Assembly (NCBI RefSeq): GCF_004005965.1
Contig: NZ_SACY01000001.1
Location: forward strand, 620,001-684,000
Reading direction: 5' to 3'
Origin: Sandaracinomonas limnophila
GTDB lineage: Bacteria > Bacteroidota > Bacteroidia > Cytophagales > Spirosomataceae
DNA length: 64,000 nucleotides
The translations under genes and the position numbers were made by a program. The notes under the pieces were generated by a model. That model was not told where the DNA came from and searched no databases. It saw only the letters and a program-made list of their open reading frames with translations. Shown here in pieces: positions 1-8,464 of the stretch (positions within the stretch are counted from its first letter, which is position 1; every line of letters begins with the position of its first letter).

Positions 1-736
1 ATGGATCTCCCACCTGAACAGCTGGCAATTTCTCAGTAGATTTTTCAGAAATATCTTCTGATGCAAAACTAGCACCACCAATACCATCTTTACCTGTTGC
101 AGAACCAACGATAAACACGGGATTACCCACTCCATAAGAAATAGCAGAAGCTTGTTTTCCTACCTTTAAAATACCTGCAGAAAACGCGTTTACTAAAGGA
201 TTTACTGTATAGCAATCATCAAAAAACACTTCACCACCTACCGTAGGAATACCGAAGGCATTGCCATAATCGCCAATACCTTTTACCACACCTTTAACCA
301 ACCATTTGGTTCTTGGCAAATTAATATTTCCAAAACGCAAAGAATTCAATTGGGCAATTGGTCGAGCACCCATCGTGAAAATATCACGATTAATACCCCC
401 AACTCCTGTTGCAGCACCTTGATATGGTTCTAAGGCAGATGGGTGATTATGTGATTCTATTTTAAAAGCACAAGCTAAACCAGACCCTATATCAACTAAA
501 CCTGCATTCTCCTCTCCAGCTTTTGCTAACATTCTTGGAGAATCTTTCGGCAATGTTTTCAACCAAACAATTGAATTCTTGTAACTGCAATGCTCTGACC
601 ACATGACAGAGAAAATTGATAACTCAGTAAAATTGGGTTTACGACCTAAAATTTCTTGGATTTTGTCAAATTCCTCGGGCAAAAGACCTAATTTCTTTGC
701 CGTATCTACTGTTGGTAAACTTTCGATAGATTCCAC
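1..736 (-). CDS. purL: Phosphoribosylformylglycinamidine synthase PurL, N-terminal part
   Basis: Partial gene running off the left edge; 245 N-terminal residues are visible. PurL makes FGAM from FGAR, ATP and glutamine-derived ammonia in purine synthesis. The visible part carries the family signature [11 protein letters not shown] followed by [11 protein letters not shown] and a glycine-rich [12 protein letters not shown] stretch, the nucleotide-binding half of the small-type (about 740 aa) PurL. The best start is a GTG at 736 ([11 protein letters not shown]); no ATG fits. A TAnnTTTG element lies 30 bp upstream. The mocA-like gene lies upstream on the same strand. Confidence 0.9.
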   Translation of the reverse strand, partial: MESIESLPTVDTAKKLGLLPEEFDKIQEILGRKPNFTELSIFSVMWSEHCSYKNSIVWLKTLPKDSPRMLAKAGEENAGLVDIGSGLACAFKIESHNHPSALEPYQGAATGVGGINRDIFTMGARPIAQLNSLRFGNINLPRTKWLVKGVVKGIGDYGNAFGIPTVGGEVFFDDCYTVNPLVNAFSAGILKVGKQASAISYGVGNPVFIVGSATGKDGIGGASFASEDISEKSTEKLPAVQVGDP

Positions 737-766
737 TAAAAATGTATTTTGATTAAAATTTAGCTA

Positions 767-774
767 CAAAAATA
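767..774 (-). promoter_or_regulatory. Candidate -7 element upstream of purL
   Basis: On the minus strand this reads TATTTTTG, matching the Bacteroidota -7 consensus TAnnTTTG, about 30 nt before the purL GTG. No convincing TTTG -33 box was found at the usual spacing. Confidence 0.4.
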
Positions 775-815
775 ACAATTTTTAGCGGTAAAAAACAGAT
801 AATTAACAGATAAAA

Positions 816-1403
816 TCAAAATTGTTTTTTCATTTTTTCCCAATCTTCCATCGTATCCACATCTTGAAAAGCAAGACCCAACTCAACAGGCTGAATCAAC
901 TCGGGATGCTCCTTCCAAAAAGTACCCAGCCCTTTTTCACCTTTCCAATTTTTAAATAAATAAAGAAGTGATTGGGGAATCAAAACGGGAGGCGCATTTT
1001 GACCTTTGAAATTTGAAACAATTGCTAAGTTTTGATTTTGTAAAAATTGATTGATTAGATATTTCAAATGAAAGCCATTAATATAAGGCATATCCACCAA
1101 ATGCACTAAAACATGACTATTTGAACCAATTTTCTCAAGGCCAGCAGCCAAACTAGAACCCATTCCATCCTCCCACTGTTCGCACTTATATTCATGTAAA
1201 TTACTGAAATCCTTTTGCAATCGCTTGATAATTTTATGACAAGCACTTACCTCAGCACCTAAAACTACTGTAACTTCATCGCAGGTTTGCAACAAAGCCA
1301 AAGCCGACCATTCCAACAATGTTTTTTCTTGAATTTCCAAAAGCTGCTTAGGTTGACCCAAGCGTTTTGAAGCTCCTGCTGCTAACAATAATCCGTGAAT
1401 CAT
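816..1403 (-). CDS. MobA/MocA-like nucleotidyltransferase
   Basis: A 195-residue NTP_transf_3 protein. It opens with the nucleotide-binding signature LLLAAGASKRLGQPKQLL, then VTVVLGAE, and has the metal-binding stretch HLVDMPYI in the middle. The length and motif order fit MocA-type molybdenum cofactor cytidylyltransferases, which charge molybdopterin with CMP or GMP. Related proteins act on other substrates, and no XdhC or molybdenum enzyme is nearby, so the substrate is not settled. It is co-directional with purL (79-bp gap) and divergent from the methyltransferase gene at 1480. Confidence 0.75.
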   Translation of the reverse strand: MIHGLLLAAGASKRLGQPKQLLEIQEKTLLEWSALALLQTCDEVTVVLGAEVSACHKIIKRLQKDFSNLHEYKCEQWEDGMGSSLAAGLEKIGSNSHVLVHLVDMPYINGFHLKYLINQFLQNQNLAIVSNFKGQNAPPVLIPQSLLYLFKNWKGEKGLGTFWKEHPELIQPVELGLAFQDVDTMEDWEKMKKQF

Positions 1404-1468
1404 AAATAAAATAGAAAATAGGTTTAGGAAATTTACACATTAATTTCTGTTAGTACAAAAAACAATTT

Positions 1469-1476
1469 TACCTTTG
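1469..1476 (+). promoter_or_regulatory. Candidate -7 element abutting a start codon
   Basis: TACCTTTG matches TAnnTTTG and ends only 3 nt before the ATG at 1480. Transcription would begin at or beside the start codon, giving a leaderless mRNA. Confidence 0.45.
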
Positions 1477-1479
1477 TAG

Positions 1480-2649
1480 ATGCTTTCAAAGGAAGAAATA
1501 TCATTTATCCAAGAACATCAAAATGATGATTTATTCCAATTGGCTCTTCAAAAAAGCAAATTCCCCAATTTGGATTTACCCAAATTGATTTTCCAAATTC
1601 AATCAAAAAGTAAGCATAAAAATAAATTGCCTATCTGGAGTTCCAATCCAGCCATTTGTTTGCCAGTTCAACTTTCCTTAGAACAATCTTCTTCTGAGGC
1701 TACTGCACTTTTTAAAGCCCAATTTATTTCAGGAAACATTGCCGATTTAACGGGCGGTATGGGTATAGATAGCTGGGCATTTGCCCAAAATCCCAAAAAT
1801 CAAATTTCCTATTTTGAAATAAATACTGATCTAGCTGCCTTGACGAAGGAAAATCATTCAATTCTTAATATTTCTAGCATTCAGCATTACAACCAAGATG
1901 GTATTTCTTTTATCCAAGATAATTACAAAAAATTTGATTGGATTTACTTAGATCCAGCACGCAGGGGTCCTAAGGGTGAAAAAGTTTTTTTGTTAAAAGA
2001 TTGTACCCCTAATGTTACAGAAACACTTCCTTACCTAAAAGAAAACACAGGTTTGCTCTTAAAAGTCTCTCCTATGCTAGATATTGATTTATGCATTAAA
2101 GAATTAAATGGAATTTCAGAGGTTCATATTGTATGTATTCAAAACGAAATAAAAGAACTCCTATTTATAAAAAAGGGCATCTCAAGTTTTGACCCTGAAA
2201 TAAAAATTTGGGATTTATCTTCTCCGGAAATTTCAGTATTCTGTGGCAAAAAGTCTACTGAAAAAAATCAAGAAATTGATTATTCCGAAACTAAAGACTT
2301 TCTTTATGAACCTCATGTAGGGATTTTAAAGGCAGGCTTTTTCAAATCGTTGAATTTATACAATATCCAAAAAATCCAAACAAACACTCATTTATACACT
2401 TCAGCTTCAGAAATTTCAAATTTTCCAGGAAGAAAATTTAAAGTTTTAGGTAAAGGAAATTTAGATAGAAAATGGATTGAAAAAATTGTTCCAGAAGGTA
2501 AAATCAATATTTCCTGTAGGAATTTCCCATTAAAACCAGAGGAAATTCGGAAAAAATTAAAATATCAAGAAGGTGGTAATTTTTACCTTTTTGCCTACAA
2601 AAACCATAACAACATTCCAGAGCTAGCAATTTGCCAAAAAACTTATTAA
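1480..2649 (+). CDS. Class I SAM-dependent methyltransferase with THUMP-like domain
   Basis: A 389-residue protein conserved in Bacteroidota. The middle shows a Rossmann methyltransferase: motif I as DLTGGMGID near residue 90, an acidic strand YFEIN, and the catalytic-like DPARRGPKG near residue 160, the arginine-rich DPAR motif seen in RNA methyltransferases. The C-terminal part resembles the THUMP-like domain of this family. The likely role is RNA base methylation in the cytoplasm; the target base is unknown. The ATG start is supported by the TACCTTTG element immediately upstream. Confidence 0.75.
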   Translation: MLSKEEISFIQEHQNDDLFQLALQKSKFPNLDLPKLIFQIQSKSKHKNKLPIWSSNPAICLPVQLSLEQSSSEATALFKAQFISGNIADLTGGMGIDSWAFAQNPKNQISYFEINTDLAALTKENHSILNISSIQHYNQDGISFIQDNYKKFDWIYLDPARRGPKGEKVFLLKDCTPNVTETLPYLKENTGLLLKVSPMLDIDLCIKELNGISEVHIVCIQNEIKELLFIKKGISSFDPEIKIWDLSSPEISVFCGKKSTEKNQEIDYSETKDFLYEPHVGILKAGFFKSLNLYNIQKIQTNTHLYTSASEISNFPGRKFKVLGKGNLDRKWIEKIVPEGKINISCRNFPLKPEEIRKKLKYQEGGNFYLFAYKNHNNIPELAICQKTY

Positions 2650-2678
2650 AATACTCCTTTTAAATCCCGAAAAAACAA

Positions 2679-2686
2679 TAACTTTG
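2679..2686 (+). promoter_or_regulatory. Candidate -7 element for the 2702 gene
   Basis: TAACTTTG matches TAnnTTTG, 15 nt before the ATG at 2702 and 24 nt before an alternative ATG at 2711. Confidence 0.45.
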
Positions 2687-2701
2687 TTTGTTATTATTTA
2701 A

Positions 2702-3382
2702 ATGAATCTCATGAAAAAAGTTGCAATCATTTTATTCTTAATGGTTCTTTCACAATTTTCCTTTGCACAGGTTTATTCTGGAATTGCTGAAATTGAAAGT
2801 GCAAAACGTGAGGGTTTTTATTTATATACAGGTGGAGATGCAAATGATCTAGAAGAAAGCTGGAAATCTTATTTAAAAGAATATGGAGCCGTTGAAAAAG
2901 GTCGAAACGGAGCCATTTTAGCTTCTAATAGTAAAATACCAGGTATTGAAAAAAAAGGATTCACCATTTCTTCTAAAATATTTACGGAAGGAAATAAAAA
3001 TAAACTTTTTGTTTCTATTGGTTATTCAACAGAAGAATTTATCAAATCTGGACATAGTGATTATCGTGCTGCAAGTAATTGGTTAGAAGACTTTGCCAAA
3101 CATTTTGGCTTAGAAGAAAATGTGCGATCTGAGCAAAGTAAATTAAACGAAGTTTTGGTCCAAAAAAATAAAATAATCAAAAATGGTGAGCGATTGGTAC
3201 GAGAACTTGATGCCAATGCCAGACAAACAGAAATGTTAACTAAAAAATTAGAAGAAGAGAAAATAAAGAAAGAAAAAATAATCACTAATCAAGAACAAAA
3301 TAAATTAGATTTAAAAACAATTGAAGAATCTGTTCTTCAGCAAACAAAGAATCTAGAAACCGCTAAATCAAAAATCAAATGA
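2702..3382 (+). CDS. Secreted hypothetical protein with C-terminal coiled coil
   Basis: A 226-residue protein of unknown function. A signal peptide runs from MKKVAIILFL to an FAQ cleavage site. The next 110 residues form a compact region without a recognised motif. From about residue 140 the protein is strongly charged and heptad-like (LVQKNKIIKNGERLV onward), indicating a long coiled coil. The second ATG (2711) gives a cleaner signal peptide than 2702. The stop overlaps the next gene by 4 bp (ATGA), so the two are probably co-translated and act together in the periplasm. Confidence 0.6.
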   Translation: MNLMKKVAIILFLMVLSQFSFAQVYSGIAEIESAKREGFYLYTGGDANDLEESWKSYLKEYGAVEKGRNGAILASNSKIPGIEKKGFTISSKIFTEGNKNKLFVSIGYSTEEFIKSGHSDYRAASNWLEDFAKHFGLEENVRSEQSKLNEVLVQKNKIIKNGERLVRELDANARQTEMLTKKLEEEKIKKEKIITNQEQNKLDLKTIEESVLQQTKNLETAKSKIK

Positions 3383-3693
3383 AAAACTTCAAAATTTACC
3401 TATTCGCTAGTATTGCTTATGCTGGACTATCAAGCTTTGGCCTTGTTAACCATGCAGATTTAATAAAAAATTCTTCAAAAATTATTCCATTAGATTCCCT
3501 TCAAAATCAATCAACTGTAAGCATGAGCTTAGTGGAGAAAGAATCTAAGTTATTTATAAATAAATCCATCAACAAACCTAAACAAGAAGAGGAAAAAGCA
3601 AACTCTATAAATTTAGTTTCAAAAGTAGCTTATTTTATCTTGTTGGGAACTAAAGCTATTTTAACCTCCCTCCTCAAGTTGTTTACTCTTTAA
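3379..3693 (+). CDS. Small secreted or membrane-associated hypothetical protein
   Basis: A 104-residue orphan. The N-terminus (KNFKIYLFASIAYAGLSSFGL) looks like a signal sequence or anchor, the middle is polar and lysine-rich, and the C-terminus (VAYFILLGTKAILTSLLKLF) is a second hydrophobic segment. It starts within the stop codon of the coiled-coil gene and ends 7 bp before the symporter gene, so it probably belongs to one operon of three. No function can be assigned. Confidence 0.5.
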   Translation: MKNFKIYLFASIAYAGLSSFGLVNHADLIKNSSKIIPLDSLQNQSTVSMSLVEKESKLFINKSINKPKQEEEKANSINLVSKVAYFILLGTKAILTSLLKLFTL

Positions 3694-3700
3694 AAACTAT

Positions 3701-4942
3701 ATGAAATTAACTTTAACAAATAAAATCATAATTGGTTTTGTTTTGGGACTTATTTTAGGTGAAATATTTTATTTAGGCTTAAGTCCAGAAACCGCCCAAT
3801 CAATTGCTGTAAAAGTTCAAATACTCTCAAAAGTATTTTTGCGATTGATTAAAATGATTGTAGGACCTTTGGTATTCTGCACTTTAGTTGTAGGAATTTC
3901 TAAATTAGGTGATTTTAAATCAGTTGGTAGAATTGGTCTTAAAACGCTAGGATATTTTTACTTTGCAACCATTTTATCTTTAGTTACAGGATTAGTAGTA
4001 GTTAATATTACAAAACCAGGAAGTATCCAAAGTTGGCCTAAGCCAGATGCAGGTACTCAAACGGGTATTGATGCTTCAAAAACTAAAACCTTAGAAGATT
4101 TTATTATTCACATTTTTCCAGATAGTTTTTTTAGATCCTTAGCAGAAAATGAAATCTTACAAATTGTTATTTTCTCTTTATTCTTTGGTGTTGCCCTAGG
4201 CTCTGTGGGAGAAGTTGGTAAGAAGTTAACACATGTATTTGAAAACATTTCTGAGGTAATCTTCAAAATGGTGAATTATGTAATGGAATTAGCTCCTTAT
4301 GCTGTATTTGCAGCTATGACCACTGTTGTTTCCAACAAGGGATTAAGTATTTTATTAAGCTACGGCTATTTAATGTTGTGTTTCTTTGGGGGATTAGCCT
4401 TTTTTACTGTAATTATTCTCTGGGCGATCTGTATTGCAAATAAAATCAATTATTGGGCCTTGATTCGAGAATTGAAAGATGCTTTGATGCTTTCATTTTC
4501 AACAGCGAGTTCTGAGGCATCTTTTCCTCAAACCATTGCAGCCTTAGAAAAATTTGGCTGTTCTAGACGAATCGTTGGATTCGTTTTACCTTTAGGTTAT
4601 AGCTTTAATTTGGATGGATCTATGTTGTATATGACCTTTGCAACCGGATTTATTGCACAGGCTTATGGAATCCAATTAAGTTTAGAACAACAAATTACCA
4701 TGTTATTAACCCTCATGATAACTTCCAAAGGAATTGCTGGAGTACCAAGAGCTTCTTTGGTTATTATTGCAGGTACTTTAACTATGTTTAATTTACCAGC
4801 AGAAGGAATTGCATTATTATTAGGAGTTGACCCATTTTTAGACATGGGTAGAACTATTACCTCCGTAGCTGGAAACGGTGTTGCAACCTGCGTTGTATCC
4901 AAATGGGAAGGTGAATTTACTCCTCAATCTTCAAATGTCTGA
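3701..4942 (+). CDS. Dicarboxylate/amino acid:cation symporter (DAACS family)
   Basis: A 413-residue inner-membrane transporter of the GltP/DctA type. It carries the serine-rich re-entrant loop motif SSEASFP and the following YSFNLDGSMLYM of transmembrane helix 7, both family signatures of the sodium- or proton-coupled substrate site. Length matches the family. The substrate (glutamate, aspartate or C4-dicarboxylate) cannot be read from sequence. The 3' end overlaps the convergent permease gene by 19 bp. A second family member lies at 38953. Confidence 0.88.
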   Translation: MKLTLTNKIIIGFVLGLILGEIFYLGLSPETAQSIAVKVQILSKVFLRLIKMIVGPLVFCTLVVGISKLGDFKSVGRIGLKTLGYFYFATILSLVTGLVVVNITKPGSIQSWPKPDAGTQTGIDASKTKTLEDFIIHIFPDSFFRSLAENEILQIVIFSLFFGVALGSVGEVGKKLTHVFENISEVIFKMVNYVMELAPYAVFAAMTTVVSNKGLSILLSYGYLMLCFFGGLAFFTVIILWAICIANKINYWALIRELKDALMLSFSTASSEASFPQTIAALEKFGCSRRIVGFVLPLGYSFNLDGSMLYMTFATGFIAQAYGIQLSLEQQITMLLTLMITSKGIAGVPRASLVIIAGTLTMFNLPAEGIALLLGVDPFLDMGRTITSVAGNGVATCVVSKWEGEFTPQSSNV

Positions 4943-6153
4943 GAAACAGCTTTTTTAGCAGGAAAAATAGAAGCCAAAAAAGTTATAAATACAACAAGAA
5001 TGGCCGTAGCTACAAAATCGCTCACGGCCATTTTTATTGGGTAGGCATCTAAAATACCATTTTGAATACCCATTTTTACAAAGCCATAAGTCAGTTGTAA
5101 CCATCCCAAACCAAACCCCAAACCAAGTCCCACAATTGCTCCAGAAAAACTTATCAGAAAGCCTAAGAACAAGAAAACCTTAAACAATTGTGGCTTAGAT
5201 ATTCCCATTGCCAAAAGAGTTTTTAAATCCTTTTTCTTTTCAATCACCAACAAGGAAAGCGTATAAAAAAGGGTAAATGAGGCTATAAACATCACAAAAC
5301 CCATAATAAGAAATACAAACAACTTTTCAATATGCACCGCCTGTAACAGGCTTGCGTGAAGCTCTTCTCGGCTTTTAACCTCAAATTTACCACCAACTAC
5401 TTTTTGCAAATCAGCTTTTACTTGTTTTTCATCGAAACCAGCTTTGCCTTCAATTTCGATAGCGCTAAATTCTTGATTTTTACCACAAAGTTCCTGCATC
5501 CAATCTAAAGGCACTACTACAGTTTGTTGATCAAATCCATTTTCTACAGCTAAAACTCCCGATGGAAAAATAGTATTAGACCGAATTGTATTTTGTGTAA
5601 GAGCAAAATTCTTTAGGGCCATATGGTCAGGATATAAAACCTCCATGGGTTCAAAAACATCTTCAAAACTTAAACCAAGGTTCAAAAAAACTCCCAATCC
5701 CACTAAAGCAAAATTATTTATTTCTGTGGAATCCTTTAAAAAATATCCTCCTTCAACTACAGATTTAGATAAGCGATTAGATTGAATAAAAGAAGGGGCC
5801 ACCCCTTTTAGATTAACCACCAATTCCTTACCCTTATATTTAACCAAACCTTGATCTTCTAAAATGGGAATTACAAAATTGACATTTTTTATGGCCTTTA
5901 TTTTATCAAGAAATAAAGAATCTTGCTGAATCCATAGACCATCTTTAGCTGTAATTTTAAAATCAGGATCAAAAGATTTGAATAAATCTTTTTGAAAATT
6001 TTCTAATCCATTGAAAACGGATAAAATAAGTACTAATGCCATAACCTCTACTCCCACTCCAATCATCGAAATTTTGGAAATCAAGGAAATAAAACTGGCT
6101 TTACTTTTAGTGGTAAAAAATCTACGTGCAATAAAAAAGGATAAACTAATCAT
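4924..6153 (-). CDS. LolC/LolE-like FtsX-family ABC permease
   Basis: A 409-residue protein with the lipoprotein-releasing permease architecture. It has an N-terminal cytosolic segment and helix (FIARRFFTTKSKASFISLIS), a long periplasmic domain at residues 45-270, then three C-terminal helices (FLIMGFVMFIASFTLFY onward). In this family the permease pairs with a LolD-like ATPase to move lipoproteins out of the inner membrane. No ATPase is adjacent. It follows rbfA with an 8-bp overlap, so the pair is translationally coupled. A second member of the family is at 35104. Confidence 0.8.
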   Translation of the reverse strand: MISLSFFIARRFFTTKSKASFISLISKISMIGVGVEVMALVLILSVFNGLENFQKDLFKSFDPDFKITAKDGLWIQQDSLFLDKIKAIKNVNFVIPILEDQGLVKYKGKELVVNLKGVAPSFIQSNRLSKSVVEGGYFLKDSTEINNFALVGLGVFLNLGLSFEDVFEPMEVLYPDHMALKNFALTQNTIRSNTIFPSGVLAVENGFDQQTVVVPLDWMQELCGKNQEFSAIEIEGKAGFDEKQVKADLQKVVGGKFEVKSREELHASLLQAVHIEKLFVFLIMGFVMFIASFTLFYTLSLLVIEKKKDLKTLLAMGISKPQLFKVFLFLGFLISFSGAIVGLGLGFGLGWLQLTYGFVKMGIQNGILDAYPIKMAVSDFVATAILVVFITFLASIFPAKKAVSQTFED

Positions 6154-6541
6154 CTAAATCATCGTATTCATTTTCATTGATTGTTGATTCTTTAGGAATC
6201 ACTAATCCTTCAAAAAGTGAATCAATTTTAGCAGCATATTCTGCTGTATCATCAATAAAAAAACTCAAGTGAGGAATGATTCTAACCTGGTGGCGAATTT
6301 TATTAGCTAATTCGTTTCGAAGCATTTTTTGCTTGTCGTTAATGGTATTGACCATTTCCTGTGGATTTTCAACCAATAAAAAACTTAAATAACAACGCGC
6401 AACGGATAAATCTGGACTCACCTTCACATCGGTTATCGTAACCATTCCATTTCCAATTACATCTTTAAGAGATTTTTGAAAAATATCACTTAAATCTTTT
6501 TGAAGCTGTCTTCCAAATTTCTGTTGTCTCTTGCTTTCCAT
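6146..6541 (-). CDS. rbfA: Ribosome-binding factor A
   Basis: A 131-residue RbfA. The family core is visible: an N-terminal SKRQQKFGRQLQKDLSDIF helix, then VTITDVKVSPDLSVARCYLSF and IRHQVRIIPHLSFFIDDT, the KH-like RNA-binding fold. RbfA binds the 30S subunit and helps 16S rRNA 5'-end maturation and cold adaptation. The acidic tail (ENEYDDLDD) is an extension. It overlaps the downstream permease gene by 8 bp and is divergent from the membrane-protein gene at 6626. Confidence 0.9.
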   Translation of the reverse strand: MESKRQQKFGRQLQKDLSDIFQKSLKDVIGNGMVTITDVKVSPDLSVARCYLSFLLVENPQEMVNTINDKQKMLRNELANKIRHQVRIIPHLSFFIDDTAEYAAKIDSLFEGLVIPKESTINENEYDDLDD

Positions 6542-6625
6542 TTTACACTAATTACAAACAAATATCCTACAAAGTTCTAAATAATAATTGGATTCCCATT
6601 AATTTAGCAGTCTGAAATATAAAAT

Positions 6626-7996
6626 ATGTTACGTTTTTTAAAATCAGGGTCTAGTATTTCCTTGCTTTTATTTATTGCCGCTTCGTTTTTTTTTATTTAT
6701 TCAAAAATAGAAAATCACTCCATCCCATTTGCCTGGGAATTAAGATATTTCCTTTTGGGAGAAAAATTAAATCAAGGATTCAGATTGTATCAAGATATTT
6801 TAGAAAATATAGCTCCTGCTTCAGCTGCCATCTATTCCTTGCTACATTTATTTTCAATACCTTTAAAATTAACTCCCCTAATCGCTATTGGTATTATAGG
6901 AATTCAAGGAATCATTTTTCAACTTACCATTCAAAAGTTTGATTTATTACCCAAATTGGGCTATTTACCTTTTATGCTTTATGTTTCCATGTTCTTTATT
7001 AGTATGGAATTATGGAGTCTTTCTCCCGCCCTTATGGGATTAACTTTTTTAATTTTAGCTTGGAATGAAATCGTTTATCAACAAAGAGGCTTACAAGCGA
7101 ATGATCGTGTTTTCCTGATTGGCCTTCACTTAGGGCTTGCCAGTTTGTTTTTTTTTAGTTACGCATTTTTTTTATTGTGGGGACTTTATGCCTTAATTGC
7201 TTATACAGGAGTGAATTTTAGACAAATTATCTTATTTTTAGTAGGATTTATTTTTCCCTATTTAATTTCTATATCCTATTTAAATTATACTGAAAATTTA
7301 GGCTCATTATTTCAAGTATTTCAGGCCTCAGCTTTTCATTTTAACGTTATCAAATCAAAAGATTTATATCATATATTTATCAGTTATTTGCCAGGACTAA
7401 CCATAGCTTTAATGGGCTTCTACATCCTTTTAAGCACTAATAAAATTCGAACAAACGCTAAAAAAGCCCAGCAAAGTAATTTTGCATGGATTATTTTAAG
7501 TATAATTCTACTTTTTACCCTTCCCAATTATTCAAGGTATAACTTGGTTTTCTTCATTCCAGGATTTTGTTTAATCGGGTTTCATATTTTTTTCCTTTTC
7601 AAAAAGCCATGGGCTCAAGAATTAAATATTTGGATTACTATTTCATTGCTATTTATTAGTCAACAAATAGAATTTAAACAAGACAAATCAGAATTTTTAA
7701 AACCAGGAAAACTCCCCTTGAAAAACGAAAAATTATTGATTTTAGGTCCTCAAATTGAAGAATATTTAAACAATAAAATGTCGGGACCCTTTATCAATTG
7801 GGAATTATCTAAAAGCCTTTTTGAAAACATCAATGATTACGAAAAGGTTATAACATTAACTGAATTGTTTGAAAAAAACCCGCCAACATACATTTTTGAT
7901 CCAGAGAAAACTTTTAAAAGAATACAAACAAAAATTCCCAATATTGGTTTAAAATATCGGGAATTTGGTAATAATATTTTTAAAAGAGTTGATTAA
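6626..7996 (+). CDS. Polytopic membrane protein, possibly GT-C-like
   Basis: A 456-residue integral membrane protein with about ten hydrophobic helices over residues 10-350, then a soluble C-terminal domain of about 110 residues. After the first helix there is a loop starting FAWELRYFLLGEKLNQGF. This layout is reminiscent of GT-C glycosyltransferases and related Bacteroidota DUF families, but I see no diagnostic catalytic motif. The 3' end overlaps rpiB by 4 bp on the other strand. Function unknown. Confidence 0.5.
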   Translation: MLRFLKSGSSISLLLFIAASFFFIYSKIENHSIPFAWELRYFLLGEKLNQGFRLYQDILENIAPASAAIYSLLHLFSIPLKLTPLIAIGIIGIQGIIFQLTIQKFDLLPKLGYLPFMLYVSMFFISMELWSLSPALMGLTFLILAWNEIVYQQRGLQANDRVFLIGLHLGLASLFFFSYAFFLLWGLYALIAYTGVNFRQIILFLVGFIFPYLISISYLNYTENLGSLFQVFQASAFHFNVIKSKDLYHIFISYLPGLTIALMGFYILLSTNKIRTNAKKAQQSNFAWIILSIILLFTLPNYSRYNLVFFIPGFCLIGFHIFFLFKKPWAQELNIWITISLLFISQQIEFKQDKSEFLKPGKLPLKNEKLLILGPQIEEYLNNKMSGPFINWELSKSLFENINDYEKVITLTELFEKNPPTYIFDPEKTFKRIQTKIPNIGLKYREFGNNIFKRVD

Positions 7997-8436
7997 CAAC
8001 AAGAGATTTTATTCACTCTTCCTTGGTGTCTTCCTCCCTCAAAAGGAGTTTCTAAAAAAGTATCTATACAGGCTTTGGCTTCTTCCAAGGAAATAAAACG
8101 AACAGGTAAGCACAAAACATTCGCATCATTGTGCTGACGAACTAATTTAGCCACTTCTGTATTCCAAGCTAATCCTGCACGAACACCTTGATGTTTATTC
8201 GCAGTTATAGCCACACCATTTGCACTTCCACATAACAACATTCCAAAAGTAAATTCACCTTTTTCAACTGCCTCTGCCACAGGATGAGCAAAATCTGGAT
8301 AATCAACTGAATCTGCTGAATAGGTACCAAAGTCCTTCGCTTCTATTCCTTTAGAAGCTAAATGTTGAATTAAATCGGCTTTGTAATCAAAACCTGCATG
8401 GTCACCTCCAACGGCAAATGTAATAGTTGAATTCAT
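7993..8436 (-). CDS. rpiB: Ribose-5-phosphate isomerase B
   Basis: A 147-residue RpiB/LacAB family enzyme interconverting ribose 5-phosphate and ribulose 5-phosphate in the pentose phosphate pathway. It shows the N-terminal GGDHAGFDYK, the active-site CGSANGVAITANK loop containing the catalytic cysteine, and HNDANVLCLPVRF. A TACTTTTG promoter element lies 14 nt upstream, inside the gap after the PolX-like gene. Confidence 0.93.
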   Translation of the reverse strand: MNSTITFAVGGDHAGFDYKADLIQHLASKGIEAKDFGTYSADSVDYPDFAHPVAEAVEKGEFTFGMLLCGSANGVAITANKHQGVRAGLAWNTEVAKLVRQHNDANVLCLPVRFISLEEAKACIDTFLETPFEGGRHQGRVNKISCC

Positions 8437-8450
8437 AATCGTATTTTTTA

Positions 8451-8458
8451 CAAAAGTA
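8451..8458 (-). promoter_or_regulatory. Candidate -7 element for rpiB
   Basis: Reads TACTTTTG on the minus strand, 14 nt before the rpiB ATG. No clear TTTG -33 box was found. Confidence 0.4.
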
Positions 8459-8464
8459 CAATCT